Shown one piece after another: positions 50,825 to 60,499 of a DNA stretch of 64,000 nucleotides. Source of the DNA: Lachnospiraceae bacterium. GTDB taxonomy: Bacteria > Bacillota > Clostridia > Lachnospirales > Lachnospiraceae. The stretch's first letter is position 1; each line of letters starts with the position of its first letter. The notes beneath the pieces were generated by a model. That model ran no database searches and was not told where the DNA came from. It saw only the letters and a program-made list of their open reading frames with translations. Made by a program: the position numbers and the translations under genes. The stretch spans positions 430,921-494,920 of the forward strand of contig SVDZ01000001.1 in the NCBI GenBank assembly GCA_015057625.1, in the 5' to 3' direction.

Positions 50825-52927
50825 CTATTCAGTGATTAATGTAACACCCTCGTCGTATTTAAAATAATGTGATTCCAATAACTTAGAATTGTTACGCACA
50901 TCTAATGTTGTAATTTTATTCTTATAGCACAACAAATCTTCAAGTTCCGGATTTTTAGTAACATCCAATTCTTCTAACTGATTATTGCGACAATCTAAAT
51001 ACCAAAGCAACGGATTTTTAGTAACATCCAATTCTTCTAATTGGTTGTCATAACACTGCAACATCTCTAATTCAGGTAACATTGTAACATTTAATTCTTT
51101 TAATGAATTATTGCCTACACTCAAGTCGTTAATTTCAAGATTATTTTCAAGATTAATTGTGTTTAAACTGTTATAAGCGCAACGGAGTTCCTTCAAAAGT
51201 TTGTTGTTCTCAAGATTTATTTCTACTAATTTGTTATTATCGCAATCTAAAAATCCCAAAAGAGTACAATTTTCAAGGTTAATCTCTTCTAATCTGTTAT
51301 TTTCACAATTTAAGTTCTGCAGAAGAGTACAGTTTTCAAGATTTATCTCTTCTAATCTGCAATATCTACACTCTACTAGCTTTAAATAAGTATTATTCTC
51401 AAGATTAAGTACTTCTAATTGGTTATTCGAACAATTCAGATTCCTCAAATATTTATTGTTTTCCAAATTTAATTCTGTTAAACTATTTCCTTCACAATTA
51501 AGATTTATTAACTGGCTGTTATTTGATAAATCCAACTGTTCTAGTCCAAGATCCTCAAGAATCAATTCTTTCAGTAGAAAACAATTAGATACGTCAATGT
51601 TTCCCGACTTGTAACCTTCATAAGGAGAGTACCAACCCTTTATTTCAATTTTGTTCAACAATCTATTATGTGAAAAATCTAGATCATTAAATACCATTCC
51701 TTGTAAGTAGATTTCTTTTAATTTTGGATTTTGTGATGTATCTATACCTGTTAATCCTAAACCGCTGACATAAAGTTCTTCGAGATTTGTACATCCATAC
51801 ACTTCGAATTCTGATAATAATGGCGCCTCCATGGGACCTGCTGCCAATCGCAAATCAGAACAACCGTTTAAATATACGCTAACCAAATTTTCACAACAAT
51901 CCATCCTAAACTCGTTCATGGAAGTATTTCTACTAAAATCAATAGAAATCAATCCCTGACATCTGATGATATCCATGTCCCTTAACTTTGACTTGTCTGT
52001 TAATGTTAAATATTCAAGGTTTGGATTGTCATTTATTTCTAATAACTCTAATTCTGTAAAGGCAGCCCCATCTTCATCACTTTCATTGAAGTTCAAATCG
52101 CCCTTCAAATCACAGTCCGACCATCTAATTTCTGTAAGACGTCCTGCAGAATTCCATTTATACTCATATGACAAGAAATTACCACTTACTTTCGCACCTC
52201 TTTTCACCTGTTTTCTGATAATAGATTTAAGAGCTTCTACTTCTTCAGGATTCTTGCCCTTTTCATTTGTAAAAGTAACCTCTTCCTCAACTGTTGTTGG
52301 TTCCTCTGTTGTTACTTCTTCTGTTGTTGATTCTTCTGTTGTAACCACTTCAGTTGTTGGTTCTTCTGTTGTAACCACTTCAGTTGTTGGTTCCTCTGTT
52401 ATTAGCTCTTCAGTTGTCGGCTCCTCTACAGTTATTTCCTCTGTTGTAGTTTCCTCAACACTTACAGACTCCGTTGCTGTTTCTTCAACAGTTGTAGCAC
52501 TCTCTGTTGTCGGATCAATCTTGACTGTTGTGGTTGTCTCAACAACTGTTGTAGTCTGTGCTGTTGTTGTTTGCACTGTAGGTTCAGGCATTACATCTTT
52601 TCCAAGAGGCAAGCTCTTAACAGTAACCTTGCATTTAAACTTCTTCTTACCAACTTTAGCTGTGATAGTAGCTTTACCCGGTTTGATTCCTGTTACAAGG
52701 CCTTTTTTACTTACCTTTGCAACCTTCTTATTTGAAGATTTCCATTTAACTTTTCCTTTTGCATTTTTAACTTTTAACTTAACTGTTTTTCCTACTCTGA
52801 TGGTCACTTTCTTTTTGTTGAGTCTTGTCTGTTTCTTTGCAGCCGCGACTGTTGCGCCCGGTGTCATTGTTGTAACCAGCGCCATAGAAAGCACCAATGC
52901 CATTGATTTCATTGCACTTTTCTTCAT
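50825..52927 (-). CDS. Secreted protein with Big2 domain, Thr/Glu stalk and LRRs
   Basis: About 700 residues from the ATG at 52927, which has AAAGGAGAAAAG upstream; an ATG at 53014 would add 29 residues in front of the signal peptide. After the signal peptide there is a Big2-type Ig-like domain (about residues 32-110: KVTIRVGKTVKLKV, VKWKSSNKKVAKVSKKG, GKATITAKV). A long repetitive TTE/EEPTTE stalk (about 125-215) precedes a small domain shared with the downstream protein and a C-terminal LRR ladder (LNLENNKYLRNLNCSNNQLE type). A paralogue of the 49050 gene with a different cell-wall part. Confidence 0.82.
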   Translation of the reverse strand: MKKSAMKSMALVLSMALVTTMTPGATVAAAKKQTRLNKKKVTIRVGKTVKLKVKNAKGKVKWKSSNKKVAKVSKKGLVTGIKPGKATITAKVGKKKFKCKVTVKSLPLGKDVMPEPTVQTTTAQTTTVVETTTTVKIDPTTESATTVEETATESVSVEETTTEEITVEEPTTEELITEEPTTEVVTTEEPTTEVVTTEESTTEEVTTEEPTTVEEEVTFTNEKGKNPEEVEALKSIIRKQVKRGAKVSGNFLSYEYKWNSAGRLTEIRWSDCDLKGDLNFNESDEDGAAFTELELLEINDNPNLEYLTLTDKSKLRDMDIIRCQGLISIDFSRNTSMNEFRMDCCENLVSVYLNGCSDLRLAAGPMEAPLLSEFEVYGCTNLEELYVSGLGLTGIDTSQNPKLKEIYLQGMVFNDLDFSHNRLLNKIEIKGWYSPYEGYKSGNIDVSNCFLLKELILEDLGLEQLDLSNNSQLINLNCEGNSLTELNLENNKYLRNLNCSNNQLEVLNLENNTYLKLVECRYCRLEEINLENCTLLQNLNCENNRLEEINLENCTLLGFLDCDNNKLVEINLENNKLLKELRCAYNSLNTINLENNLEINDLSVGNNSLKELNVTMLPELEMLQCYDNQLEELDVTKNPLLWYLDCRNNQLEELDVTKNPELEDLLCYKNKITTLDVRNNSKLLESHYFKYDEGVTLITE

Positions 52928-53119
52928 ACTTTTCTCCTTTTCTCTGTTTTTTGAGACACTATAGCGTTCTTTTATCAAAACAGATTCACATCCATTTTTG
53001 CATTTCTTCCGCATAGAGATAATTATATCAGAATTTTCCGGATAATATAGCCCAATTTACTCCTAGTTAGAACTTCCTATTTCCCCATTTGATGATATTT
53101 ATATTCCTTTCATTTTCTC

Positions 53120-53147
53120 TTGCCTGTTTTTAGTAAATTGCTATAAT
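53120..53147 (+). promoter_or_regulatory. Probable promoter of the AraC gene
   Basis: TTGCCT (53120-53125) and TATAAT (53142-53147) are 16 bases apart; ACGGAG follows before the start codon at 53183. Confidence 0.5.
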
Positions 53148-53182
53148 TATATATATGTTTTATATAGAACGGAGATTTACAT

Positions 53183-54001
53183 ATGAATGAAGATATTTAC
53201 AATTTTGATCACTCTTCTGACAATAGCAGAGGGATTATTTTTGCCCTGACAGGAATTACATATGCTGACAAGAATTACCGCATTGCCAGACGAAATTCCG
53301 ATGTTACTGTTATCGAATATATAATAGAAGGCGAAGGCACAATAGAAGTCAATGGGAATGTTTTCCACCCAAAGAAAGGCGATACTTACCTGTTACCTCA
53401 GGGATCCAGCCATGTTTATTATCCTAACCCAAACAATCCCTGGAAAAAAATCTGGATTAATTTATCCGGTCAGCTCATTTCAGACTGCATTAATGCATAT
53501 GGTTTGGACACAGTCTATCTCTTTAACAATCTCTACACAAAGGATCTCTTAGAAGAGATTGTTAATAATGCCAAAAATAAAGTTCCTGATCTTAGCCTTT
53601 CCACCGGTAAGCTCGTGTATGAGATACTGTACAGAATGAATATGCACAACCAGCGCCATGAACCGGTTATAAATCCAAATGCCAGATTAATGAAAGACTA
53701 TATCAATGATCATTTATTTGAGCCAATTACTCTTTCCACCCTCTCTGATTTGATTGGAATGTCAGATCAGCACACAATACGTATTTTTAAATCCACATTT
53801 GGCTCTACTCCATATCAGTATATTTTGTGGAAGAAAATCGATTATGCAAAATTATATCTAAAAAATACAAACATGAGCGTAAAAGAGATATCTCAAAAAC
53901 TGGCCTTCACGGACGAGTTCTATTTTTCAAATATCTTCAAGAAAAAAATCGGTATCTCGCCGACAGATTACAGAACTACTTTCATGCCGAAATCACAGTA
54001 G
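53183..54001 (+). CDS. AraC-family transcriptional regulator
   Basis: A 272-residue regulator with an N-terminal cupin-type sensing domain (about 35-110: YIIEGEGTIEVNGNVFHPKKGDTYLLPQGSSHVY) and a C-terminal double helix-turn-helix (about 175-268: ITLSTLSDLIGMSDQHTIRIFKSTFG, VKEISQKLAFTDEFYFSNIFKKKIGISPTDYR). Such proteins usually respond to sugars. It is divergent from the LRR gene and convergent with the heme-protein operon; either could be its target. It is closed by a strong terminator. Confidence 0.92.
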   Translation: MNEDIYNFDHSSDNSRGIIFALTGITYADKNYRIARRNSDVTVIEYIIEGEGTIEVNGNVFHPKKGDTYLLPQGSSHVYYPNPNNPWKKIWINLSGQLISDCINAYGLDTVYLFNNLYTKDLLEEIVNNAKNKVPDLSLSTGKLVYEILYRMNMHNQRHEPVINPNARLMKDYINDHLFEPITLSTLSDLIGMSDQHTIRIFKSTFGSTPYQYILWKKIDYAKLYLKNTNMSVKEISQKLAFTDEFYFSNIFKKKIGISPTDYRTTFMPKSQ

Positions 54002-54007
54002 TAAAAT

Positions 54008-54052
54008 AAGAAAACTCCTTCCAGACCCAAATCGTCTGAGAGGAGTTTTCTT
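54008..54052. terminator. Bidirectional terminator between araC-type gene and heme operon
   Basis: AAGAAAACTCCT and AGGAGTTTTCTT (54008-54019 and 54041-54052) with a CAGAC/GTCTG inner stem; flanked by T-rich and A-rich sides so it can end both convergent units. Confidence 0.88.
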
Positions 54053-54063
54053 ATTATCTCAAT

Positions 54064-55107
54064 TTATCCTATTATTCCTACCCAACAGTCATATTTTACT
54101 ACTTTGTAAGTCTTATTTACCACTGACAGGATATTGTTATATAGATAATTGTGATATGCCTCATTTGGCATTTTATATTCATTGTACAAAAGTCCTGCAA
54201 TTTCGTATATAGAGTATGTTAACACATCGCTGTATACATATGTACCGTCAGATAATTTTGCATAAGCTCTTACCATATATTTCTGAGTCAACGCAGGAAT
54301 AGTAGTTCCGTTATTTATAATTGTCATTATGTAACAGGTTGCTGTATCTGAATCCGAGAAATTATAACTTGAACGACCAAGGCTTGTAGATTTAAAGGAT
54401 CTTATACTGTCAGAATTTGGATTTCCTACATACATGTCATTCTCTGTAATTCCCTCTTCAACGAAACCGATTACATTTCCATATTCCACTACATTTTTAC
54501 CGTTGATTGTCGGTTCAACTGCTGCAACAATACGAACGCCATCACTCTTTACACTGTACTGAAGTCCCAGTAAATCAATATCTTTCGCCGAATCGTCAAC
54601 ACACTGATAAGACTTCTCATCGCCACTGTATGAGGACTTGATTGAATTTCCGTTTATGTCACATACATCAATTACATATACTTTAAACTTATAGCTTTGT
54701 TTCAATTTTGCATTTGAAGTTCCAAGCTTAATTGAAAATATATTTTTGTCCGTATTAGTCATTCCCGAAAGTGAAGTATTCTGAATCATGCAATGCACTC
54801 CACGCCCGTATTTAGCAAGTGATTTCGCTTTGTAATCAAGTTCCCATGAAGAATCTAATGAAGATTCAACATTATTCACGCTCAATGACTGAGTGTCAAA
54901 TGCCACGAACACTTCTATTCCTCCAATGGCCTTGGTATTGTTCTTAACACTAATTGTAACGAAGTTACTCTCTCCCTTTATCAGCCTTGTTCCGCTAATG
55001 GCAATGCTGCCATTTCCTGCTGCCTTCGTCTCTCGTATCTGGGCATTTCCCAATGCCAGAGTAAGAATAAGACATATTGCAAATAATTTTGATATTATTT
55101 TTTTCAT
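54064..55107 (-). CDS. Secreted protein with cohesin-like domain
   Basis: A 347-residue secreted protein. After a signal peptide (about 1-30), residues about 32-165 match the cohesin pattern: ISGTRLIKGESNFVTISVKN, IGGIEVFVAFDTQSLSVNNVE, and IFSIKLGTSNAKLKQSYKFKVYVIDVCD. Residues about 185-345 form a second beta-rich domain (GLQYSVKSDGVRIVAAVEP, KYMVRAYAKLSDGTYVYSDVLTYSIYEIA) common in secreted Lachnospiraceae proteins. Because the gene directly upstream encodes a protein ending in a dockerin, this domain is a candidate receptor; binding is not shown by sequence alone. No membrane anchor or sortase motif is visible. Last gene of the operon. Confidence 0.75.
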   Translation of the reverse strand: MKKIISKLFAICLILTLALGNAQIRETKAAGNGSIAISGTRLIKGESNFVTISVKNNTKAIGGIEVFVAFDTQSLSVNNVESSLDSSWELDYKAKSLAKYGRGVHCMIQNTSLSGMTNTDKNIFSIKLGTSNAKLKQSYKFKVYVIDVCDINGNSIKSSYSGDEKSYQCVDDSAKDIDLLGLQYSVKSDGVRIVAAVEPTINGKNVVEYGNVIGFVEEGITENDMYVGNPNSDSIRSFKSTSLGRSSYNFSDSDTATCYIMTIINNGTTIPALTQKYMVRAYAKLSDGTYVYSDVLTYSIYEIAGLLYNEYKMPNEAYHNYLYNNILSVVNKTYKVVKYDCWVGIIG

Positions 55108-55132
55108 GTTTATACCTTCCTTTCCTCTGACA

Positions 55133-58100
55133 TTAGTCCTCGTCCATAATTAACTTCTTAAGGGTACTGATATCGTTTGCGTTAAGTACTCCATCTAAAT
55201 TCATGTCTAAAGCTTTGATTTCAATTGCTGAAGCATTTCCGGTCTTAATAAGATTTCTAAGCTTAACCACGTCTGTAACTGTAACTGCTCCATCTCCGCT
55301 GACGTCACCTCTAACTACAACTGTGTAAACTTTTCCGGCATTTGCCCCTGCTGTAAGCTCTGCCTTCATTCCACTCTTAACTAAACCATCTGTAACTGTC
55401 TGTCCGTTTTCTGTCACATTTACACTGTAATTGAACTTTCCTGTAAATGCTGCAACAGATGTTCCGACAGGTACCTTGTAGATAATGTTATTATCACCGA
55501 CTGTCCATGTAGTGTCCGCAACAACTGCAGGAAGTTTCTCTGTTCCGTAAACCTCAAACTCTGTAATACCTTCCCAAAGACTTGTACTGCTGTCTGAAGG
55601 AACCAGATCTTTAATCTTAACATATGAAGTCTTTACTGTATCAAATGTAATCTTCTGAGCTTTCTTTGTCTTCTTAAGAACAACTTCCTTCTGGCTTCCA
55701 TTTGAGAATTCAAGTGTAGCACTGATGTAATGTGTATCATGAGGGAAGTCCGCTCTGATATAAATGTCTACTTCATTTACATATGCCTCGTGTCCGAAAT
55801 CTACCTGCATCCACTGGTATCCGTCGTTATTGCTTGGACCCCATGACTGATATGGATAATTTCCGTGACTGGTATTTGCTGTAAATCCGTCAATAGCATT
55901 TCTCTCCTGGAACTCAGCCAGATTATTGTGAGCACTCTTTGCCGTTGCATGTGGATAGCTTCCTGTTCCACTGTCTAAATCGTAAATGTTCTTTGCAATA
56001 TTTCTTCTTGACGTAAGTTCCTTCTCAAGAGGAAGTCTCGCTGTAATAGTATTGGTCTGATAGAAGGTCCATGTACTTGGGAATACATTTGTCGCAGAAG
56101 GAACTGTGTAACTAAAGGTTCCGTTTGGACAATATATCAACTGCTCTCCCATCATTGAATTCATACTAAACATAAGATACTTCTCTCCCTGTGGAAGTGT
56201 AATAGTAACCTTATCTCCTGAAGAATATGATTTATTTACGTAAAGTGTTACCAATCCATCATCTGTAATAGAGTAATTCTGTCCATTTGACCCGTTAAAG
56301 TTAATAGTGATGTTATTCTTATCGAGTAGTCCCGAAACATCCTTCTTTGCAAATTTCTCAAGCATATCATAGAAGCTGTGCTTGTTTGTATGCTGTTCGG
56401 CCCATCTGATTTCGTTTCCGCCCCAGGTGTTATTTCCATTTGCATCGTACGAACCGTAACATGGAACTTCAAGATCAATCCATGTAGCTATGGTTCTAAT
56501 CTCTGCCTCTGAAAGATTTCCGTGGCCATTCTTTAATTTATTAATAATATTACTCTTTGTTGAGCCATACTGGTATGGATTTAATATGTCACACTGGCTC
56601 ATTGACGATACAAAGTTAGTATATGTGTTTGAAGAATTAGCAACCCAGTTAACTCCACCTGTTACATAGGAACCTGTAAGAACAAGGTATGAAAGTGGGA
56701 AGTATTTCTTCATTCGTTTTCCGACTACATTGACATCTTCCAAAGAGAACGGTACTGCTGACACGCTCTTCATTGTAAGGCTTGAATCAATAAACAATCC
56801 TCCCGTGCTATTGTGTGCGTGAATTGCAATTGTGTTGGTTCCCTGCTTGAGTAACTTGGTGTACTCAGTTGGAAGTGCTGTGAGCCTGTACTCTGTAAGG
56901 TATCCTTCTGCGCTGTAAACTTTAGTTCCGTTAATGTATACAGTCGGATCCTCGTCGTAAAAGATGTTGAGATACATCTTCATATTTTTAACATCATTGA
57001 TGTTGTTGATTGTAAATGTCTTTCTAAGCCAGATGTCGCTGTTATCTCCGCTCCAATTTGTCTGACTGTTGCTGCCGCTTCCAAACGGTGCGTTTCCTGT
57101 GTTCCAACCGGAATCATTGTAACTCTCCTTCATCCATTCATTTCCCGGATTAGAGTTGATTCTGTACTTCCAATTGGTATCTCTCACAGGAATTAAATCC
57201 TTCTCTGAATACGCTCCCGTTGCAAGAACAAAGTCAGTATCAATCTGACGTCCGCCGGATGTATTTTTACACTTGATTGCAAGAACATTTTCACCTTCTC
57301 TCAGGTACTGTGTATATCCTGCACCGAGATTGAGTTCTGTGTAAGCATCAACCCATCCGCTGTTTGAGTAAATCAGATTTCCGTTTAAGTAGAACTCAGG
57401 AGTGTCATCGAAGAATGTGTTCATAATAATCTGAGCGTTATTAAACTCTGACAAATCGTCTATTGTAAATTTCTTTCTGAGCCAGATATATGTGTTATTT
57501 CCTGTCCAAGATGTCACATATCCGCCTCTGTCACCAAACGGTGCCTTTGCAGTATTCCAGCCACTATCGTTAAAGCTTACCTGATTCCAACCGCTTGCCA
57601 CATTGTCTGAAGTACTCATCTGATACTTCCACTCAGAACCTTTCTCAAACATCTCTGTCTTTAAAAGTTTAACCTTTGTAAGTGTGAGAGCAGCGTCAAT
57701 CTGACGTCCGCCTGTATCATTTGAGCAGGCAATTGCCAATACATTTTTTCCCTGAACAAGATACTGTGAAATATCCGATCCAAGATTAATCTTTGTATAA
57801 CCGTCAACCCAAGGATTTCCCTCTGTATCTCTGTAAACCAGATGACCGTTTAAGTAGAAATATGGGTTATCATCATAGAACGTGTTAAGGCTTATGCTGC
57901 ATCCCTTATAATCGTTGAGATTGTCTATGTTAAATGTCTTTCTGATCCAGATGTACTTATTGTCACCTGTCCATGATGTTGCATAACCTGTTCTGTCACC
58001 AAACGGTGCTGTAGCCTCTGCCCATCCGCTGTCATCAAAACCTATCTGATTCCAGTTAGATGCCGCGTCATTGCTTCCGCTCATTCTGTATTTCCACGTG

Positions 58101-60484
58101 CCACCCTTGCCAATAACTTCAACTGAGTTTCCGGCATTTTCAAGAGAAGCACCAATACTTAAGCCCACAAAATGTTCATTAGAACCTGAATTTGAAGCTG
58201 TAACCGCAATTGTATTTTTGCCTGCGACCAGCGCTTTTTTCATTGCTGATGTAAGCTTTGTGGTTGTGTAAGCTGACATTGAACCGTTGTTCTCATATAC
58301 CAATGTTCCGTTGATGTATACCTTTGGTGAAGATAAACATGCAATGGTCATTGACATATCCAAAATACCTTTCTGATATTTTGTAACTGTAAACTCTGTT
58401 CTCATGTATATTTTGTCTGTATTCCAAACTGTTCCAATCTGACCCGGTCCGCAATTTGCCGTACCAAACGGTGCATACCCCTCATCCCATGATGAGTCGT
58501 TGAAATCTTTTGCGTACCAGTTGCTGTTCTGGCTGCTCTTTGTAGAATATTTCCACTTAGCGTCAAGAGCCAATGGTGTGGCATTTACCGAGCCATCCTC
58601 ACCGTTCATTGCTGTAACGCCAATCTGTTCATATGAATTCTCCACATCTGAGTGACACTTGATACAGCTGTTATCAAATATCGGCTGTACCTCTGTGAGA
58701 TAATCAAATCCCTTGCTGTCCTCATATGGATCATAATCTTTGTAATCCTCTGTAGTCATCCACAAATCTTTCTGAAGTTTCTGAACTCCCTTGGCCATTG
58801 CCATTGTAGTTGTGGATTTTACCGATGGTGCCATATTTTTGTCCGTATGACATCCTACACAGGAGAAGGACTCTCCCGGCATAAGTGTGGACCATGTTCT
58901 CATGGTCTGAATGAGTTCCCCGTCAGCATTTAAAATCTGGAAATAAACCGGGGTTTCAGATGGGCAGTCAAACATTACTGAGCCGTCTTCCTCTATCGGA
59001 ACAATTCCAATGATTCTCTTAACGTCCCATGCACCGTTACCTGTTGAAACCGGAGTGTAAGGATCTGAGGTTCCCCATCCTACGCCCTGTGTTGCTCCGA
59101 TTGCATACTGTCTGAACTCAATGGCTACAACTCTCAAATATTTAGCTGTTCCCCTAGCCACACCTTTGAGTCCCGGGCCTGCGTAAACGTCTGCGCAGTA
59201 GTATGTACCTGTTGACTTTGCGTGGTTAACCATACTTGTTCTCTCGAACAACTGTCTTGTCTTTACCGGAACAATCTGGCTGCATGGCAGCTGTGAATCT
59301 CCCGGTATCAACTCTGTCTTGTTACCACTTGCATCAAAAAGATAAATACCAAACGGTGTGTAAGTTCTGTCTGATGCCCATCCCGAACTGCAGTACGCAG
59401 CCAAAAACAGATTACTGTTTACTGCGAATGGGAACTTATAAAGTGCCCCTGACTGTCCGTAATTATCTATACTTTCTCTAACCCTTTCGCTGCCATCGTC
59501 CACTACGAAATCAATGGCATCTTTAGAATTTCTTCCCTTTGAAGTATCCACAATAACAAGCTTTCCTGCCTGATAAACGTGGTGACCTGAAGCAATGGAA
59601 ATATACTTTGATGGCTCTCCCGGAATCTCTCTTGTGTGAAGTAGAGTCGTTGGAAAGTTTGCGTTATTTCCATATAGCTCTGTCTGTCCTGTTCCGTCAT
59701 GGAACATTTGGAATACACCCTGAACATACATCTGGTTTCTGTCACTGTAATCCCATCTGGTATATAAAATACGACCGTCGGTTGTTACTGTAGGATATGT
59801 AGTATGTACCTGGTCATATCCAAGTCTCTCGATATTTTTTCCGTCTCCATCACAGGTAAATATGTTGGAAACCGGAGTAATCCAGCAGTCAACTGTCTGA
59901 ATATCTCTTGTTGAACAAAAAACAATCTTTCCTGTTGCAAGATATTTTGGCTCTATGTCCGCAACACCTGAGCCAAAGGTGAGCTGCTTGGCAAGTCTTG
60001 TCTGCAAATTATATTCATATAAGTGAAAATCATCATTTCTGTTTTTCTTCCATGAGAATAAAACTTTTGTTCCGTCTTCCGAAACATCAGGATCTCTCAA
60101 AACTCCGTCCTTTGATTCAAGAAGAACTGTCTCTTTTCTTGTGACTGTATTTCCACTCTTTGAAAGTTCAAGAAGAACCATCTCTGAACCCGGGAAGAAG
60201 TTTGATTCTGTTCCATCAGGTGCGTTTGTTCCAACTAATTCCTCCGATACACCTTCTGTGTATGCATAGTGTGAACCACCCGTCTGCCTGTGCCTTACAA
60301 GAATAAATGATGTATAATTATCCATCAGTTCATTTACCATGGAGTTAGAACTCATGGTTGATGTTCTGACCGAACCTTCTGCCGCATTTACTTCCGATAA
60401 ATTGGATTTTACTTTCGGCTGGATAGCTGCACATGTGGCTAACATACAAATTGCTGTAATAATCGATGTTATTCTCTTTTTCAT
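55133..60484 (-). CDS. Giant di-heme c-type, HZS-alpha-like protein with lectin-like repeats, F5/8C and dockerin
   Basis: A 1783-residue secreted protein. After a signal peptide, residues about 50-480 form a propeller-type domain (LRDPDVSEDGTKVLFSWKKN, GKIVFCSTRDIQTVDCWITP, ILYTRWDYSDRNQMYVQG) like proteins annotated as hydrazine-synthase-alpha-like. Two heme c sites follow: CVGCH at 542-546 and CIKCH at 607-611. Four jelly-roll repeats start near 642, 796, 950 and 1102 (WKYRMSG...NQIGFDDSGW...APFGDR...W.RK.F). Residues about 1245-1395 (NPYQYGSTKSNIINKL, IATWIDLEVPCYG) are again typical of the family. An F5/8C-like domain (about 1510-1645) and a dockerin (about 1724-1783: GDVSGDGAVTVTDVVKLRN, DMNLDGVLNANDISTLKKL) end it. 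Activity unknown; nothing implies hydrazine synthesis. Confidence 0.85.
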   Translation of the reverse strand: MKKRITSIITAICMLATCAAIQPKVKSNLSEVNAAEGSVRTSTMSSNSMVNELMDNYTSFILVRHRQTGGSHYAYTEGVSEELVGTNAPDGTESNFFPGSEMVLLELSKSGNTVTRKETVLLESKDGVLRDPDVSEDGTKVLFSWKKNRNDDFHLYEYNLQTRLAKQLTFGSGVADIEPKYLATGKIVFCSTRDIQTVDCWITPVSNIFTCDGDGKNIERLGYDQVHTTYPTVTTDGRILYTRWDYSDRNQMYVQGVFQMFHDGTGQTELYGNNANFPTTLLHTREIPGEPSKYISIASGHHVYQAGKLVIVDTSKGRNSKDAIDFVVDDGSERVRESIDNYGQSGALYKFPFAVNSNLFLAAYCSSGWASDRTYTPFGIYLFDASGNKTELIPGDSQLPCSQIVPVKTRQLFERTSMVNHAKSTGTYYCADVYAGPGLKGVARGTAKYLRVVAIEFRQYAIGATQGVGWGTSDPYTPVSTGNGAWDVKRIIGIVPIEEDGSVMFDCPSETPVYFQILNADGELIQTMRTWSTLMPGESFSCVGCHTDKNMAPSVKSTTTMAMAKGVQKLQKDLWMTTEDYKDYDPYEDSKGFDYLTEVQPIFDNSCIKCHSDVENSYEQIGVTAMNGEDGSVNATPLALDAKWKYSTKSSQNSNWYAKDFNDSSWDEGYAPFGTANCGPGQIGTVWNTDKIYMRTEFTVTKYQKGILDMSMTIACLSSPKVYINGTLVYENNGSMSAYTTTKLTSAMKKALVAGKNTIAVTASNSGSNEHFVGLSIGASLENAGNSVEVIGKGGTWKYRMSGSNDAASNWNQIGFDDSGWAEATAPFGDRTGYATSWTGDNKYIWIRKTFNIDNLNDYKGCSISLNTFYDDNPYFYLNGHLVYRDTEGNPWVDGYTKINLGSDISQYLVQGKNVLAIACSNDTGGRQIDAALTLTKVKLLKTEMFEKGSEWKYQMSTSDNVASGWNQVSFNDSGWNTAKAPFGDRGGYVTSWTGNNTYIWLRKKFTIDDLSEFNNAQIIMNTFFDDTPEFYLNGNLIYSNSGWVDAYTELNLGAGYTQYLREGENVLAIKCKNTSGGRQIDTDFVLATGAYSEKDLIPVRDTNWKYRINSNPGNEWMKESYNDSGWNTGNAPFGSGSNSQTNWSGDNSDIWLRKTFTINNINDVKNMKMYLNIFYDEDPTVYINGTKVYSAEGYLTEYRLTALPTEYTKLLKQGTNTIAIHAHNSTGGLFIDSSLTMKSVSAVPFSLEDVNVVGKRMKKYFPLSYLVLTGSYVTGGVNWVANSSNTYTNFVSSMSQCDILNPYQYGSTKSNIINKLKNGHGNLSEAEIRTIATWIDLEVPCYGSYDANGNNTWGGNEIRWAEQHTNKHSFYDMLEKFAKKDVSGLLDKNNITINFNGSNGQNYSITDDGLVTLYVNKSYSSGDKVTITLPQGEKYLMFSMNSMMGEQLIYCPNGTFSYTVPSATNVFPSTWTFYQTNTITARLPLEKELTSRRNIAKNIYDLDSGTGSYPHATAKSAHNNLAEFQERNAIDGFTANTSHGNYPYQSWGPSNNDGYQWMQVDFGHEAYVNEVDIYIRADFPHDTHYISATLEFSNGSQKEVVLKKTKKAQKITFDTVKTSYVKIKDLVPSDSSTSLWEGITEFEVYGTEKLPAVVADTTWTVGDNNIIYKVPVGTSVAAFTGKFNYSVNVTENGQTVTDGLVKSGMKAELTAGANAGKVYTVVVRGDVSGDGAVTVTDVVKLRNLIKTGNASAIEIKALDMNLDGVLNANDISTLKKLIMDED

Positions 60485-60499
60485 CTGCGCTCTCCCTCC

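Noticed and set aside
51966..52964. Long plus-strand open frame opposite the Big2/LRR gene
   Set aside because: It is the mirror of the Thr/Glu stalk: a low-complexity Val/Ser protein without a ribosome site. The minus-strand gene has a signal peptide and known domains.
55133..60484. Hydrazine synthesis or anammox-type function
   Set aside because: The likeness is to the broad HZS-alpha-like family only. There are no beta/gamma subunits, no hydrazine dehydrogenase, and the family is widespread in non-anammox bacteria.
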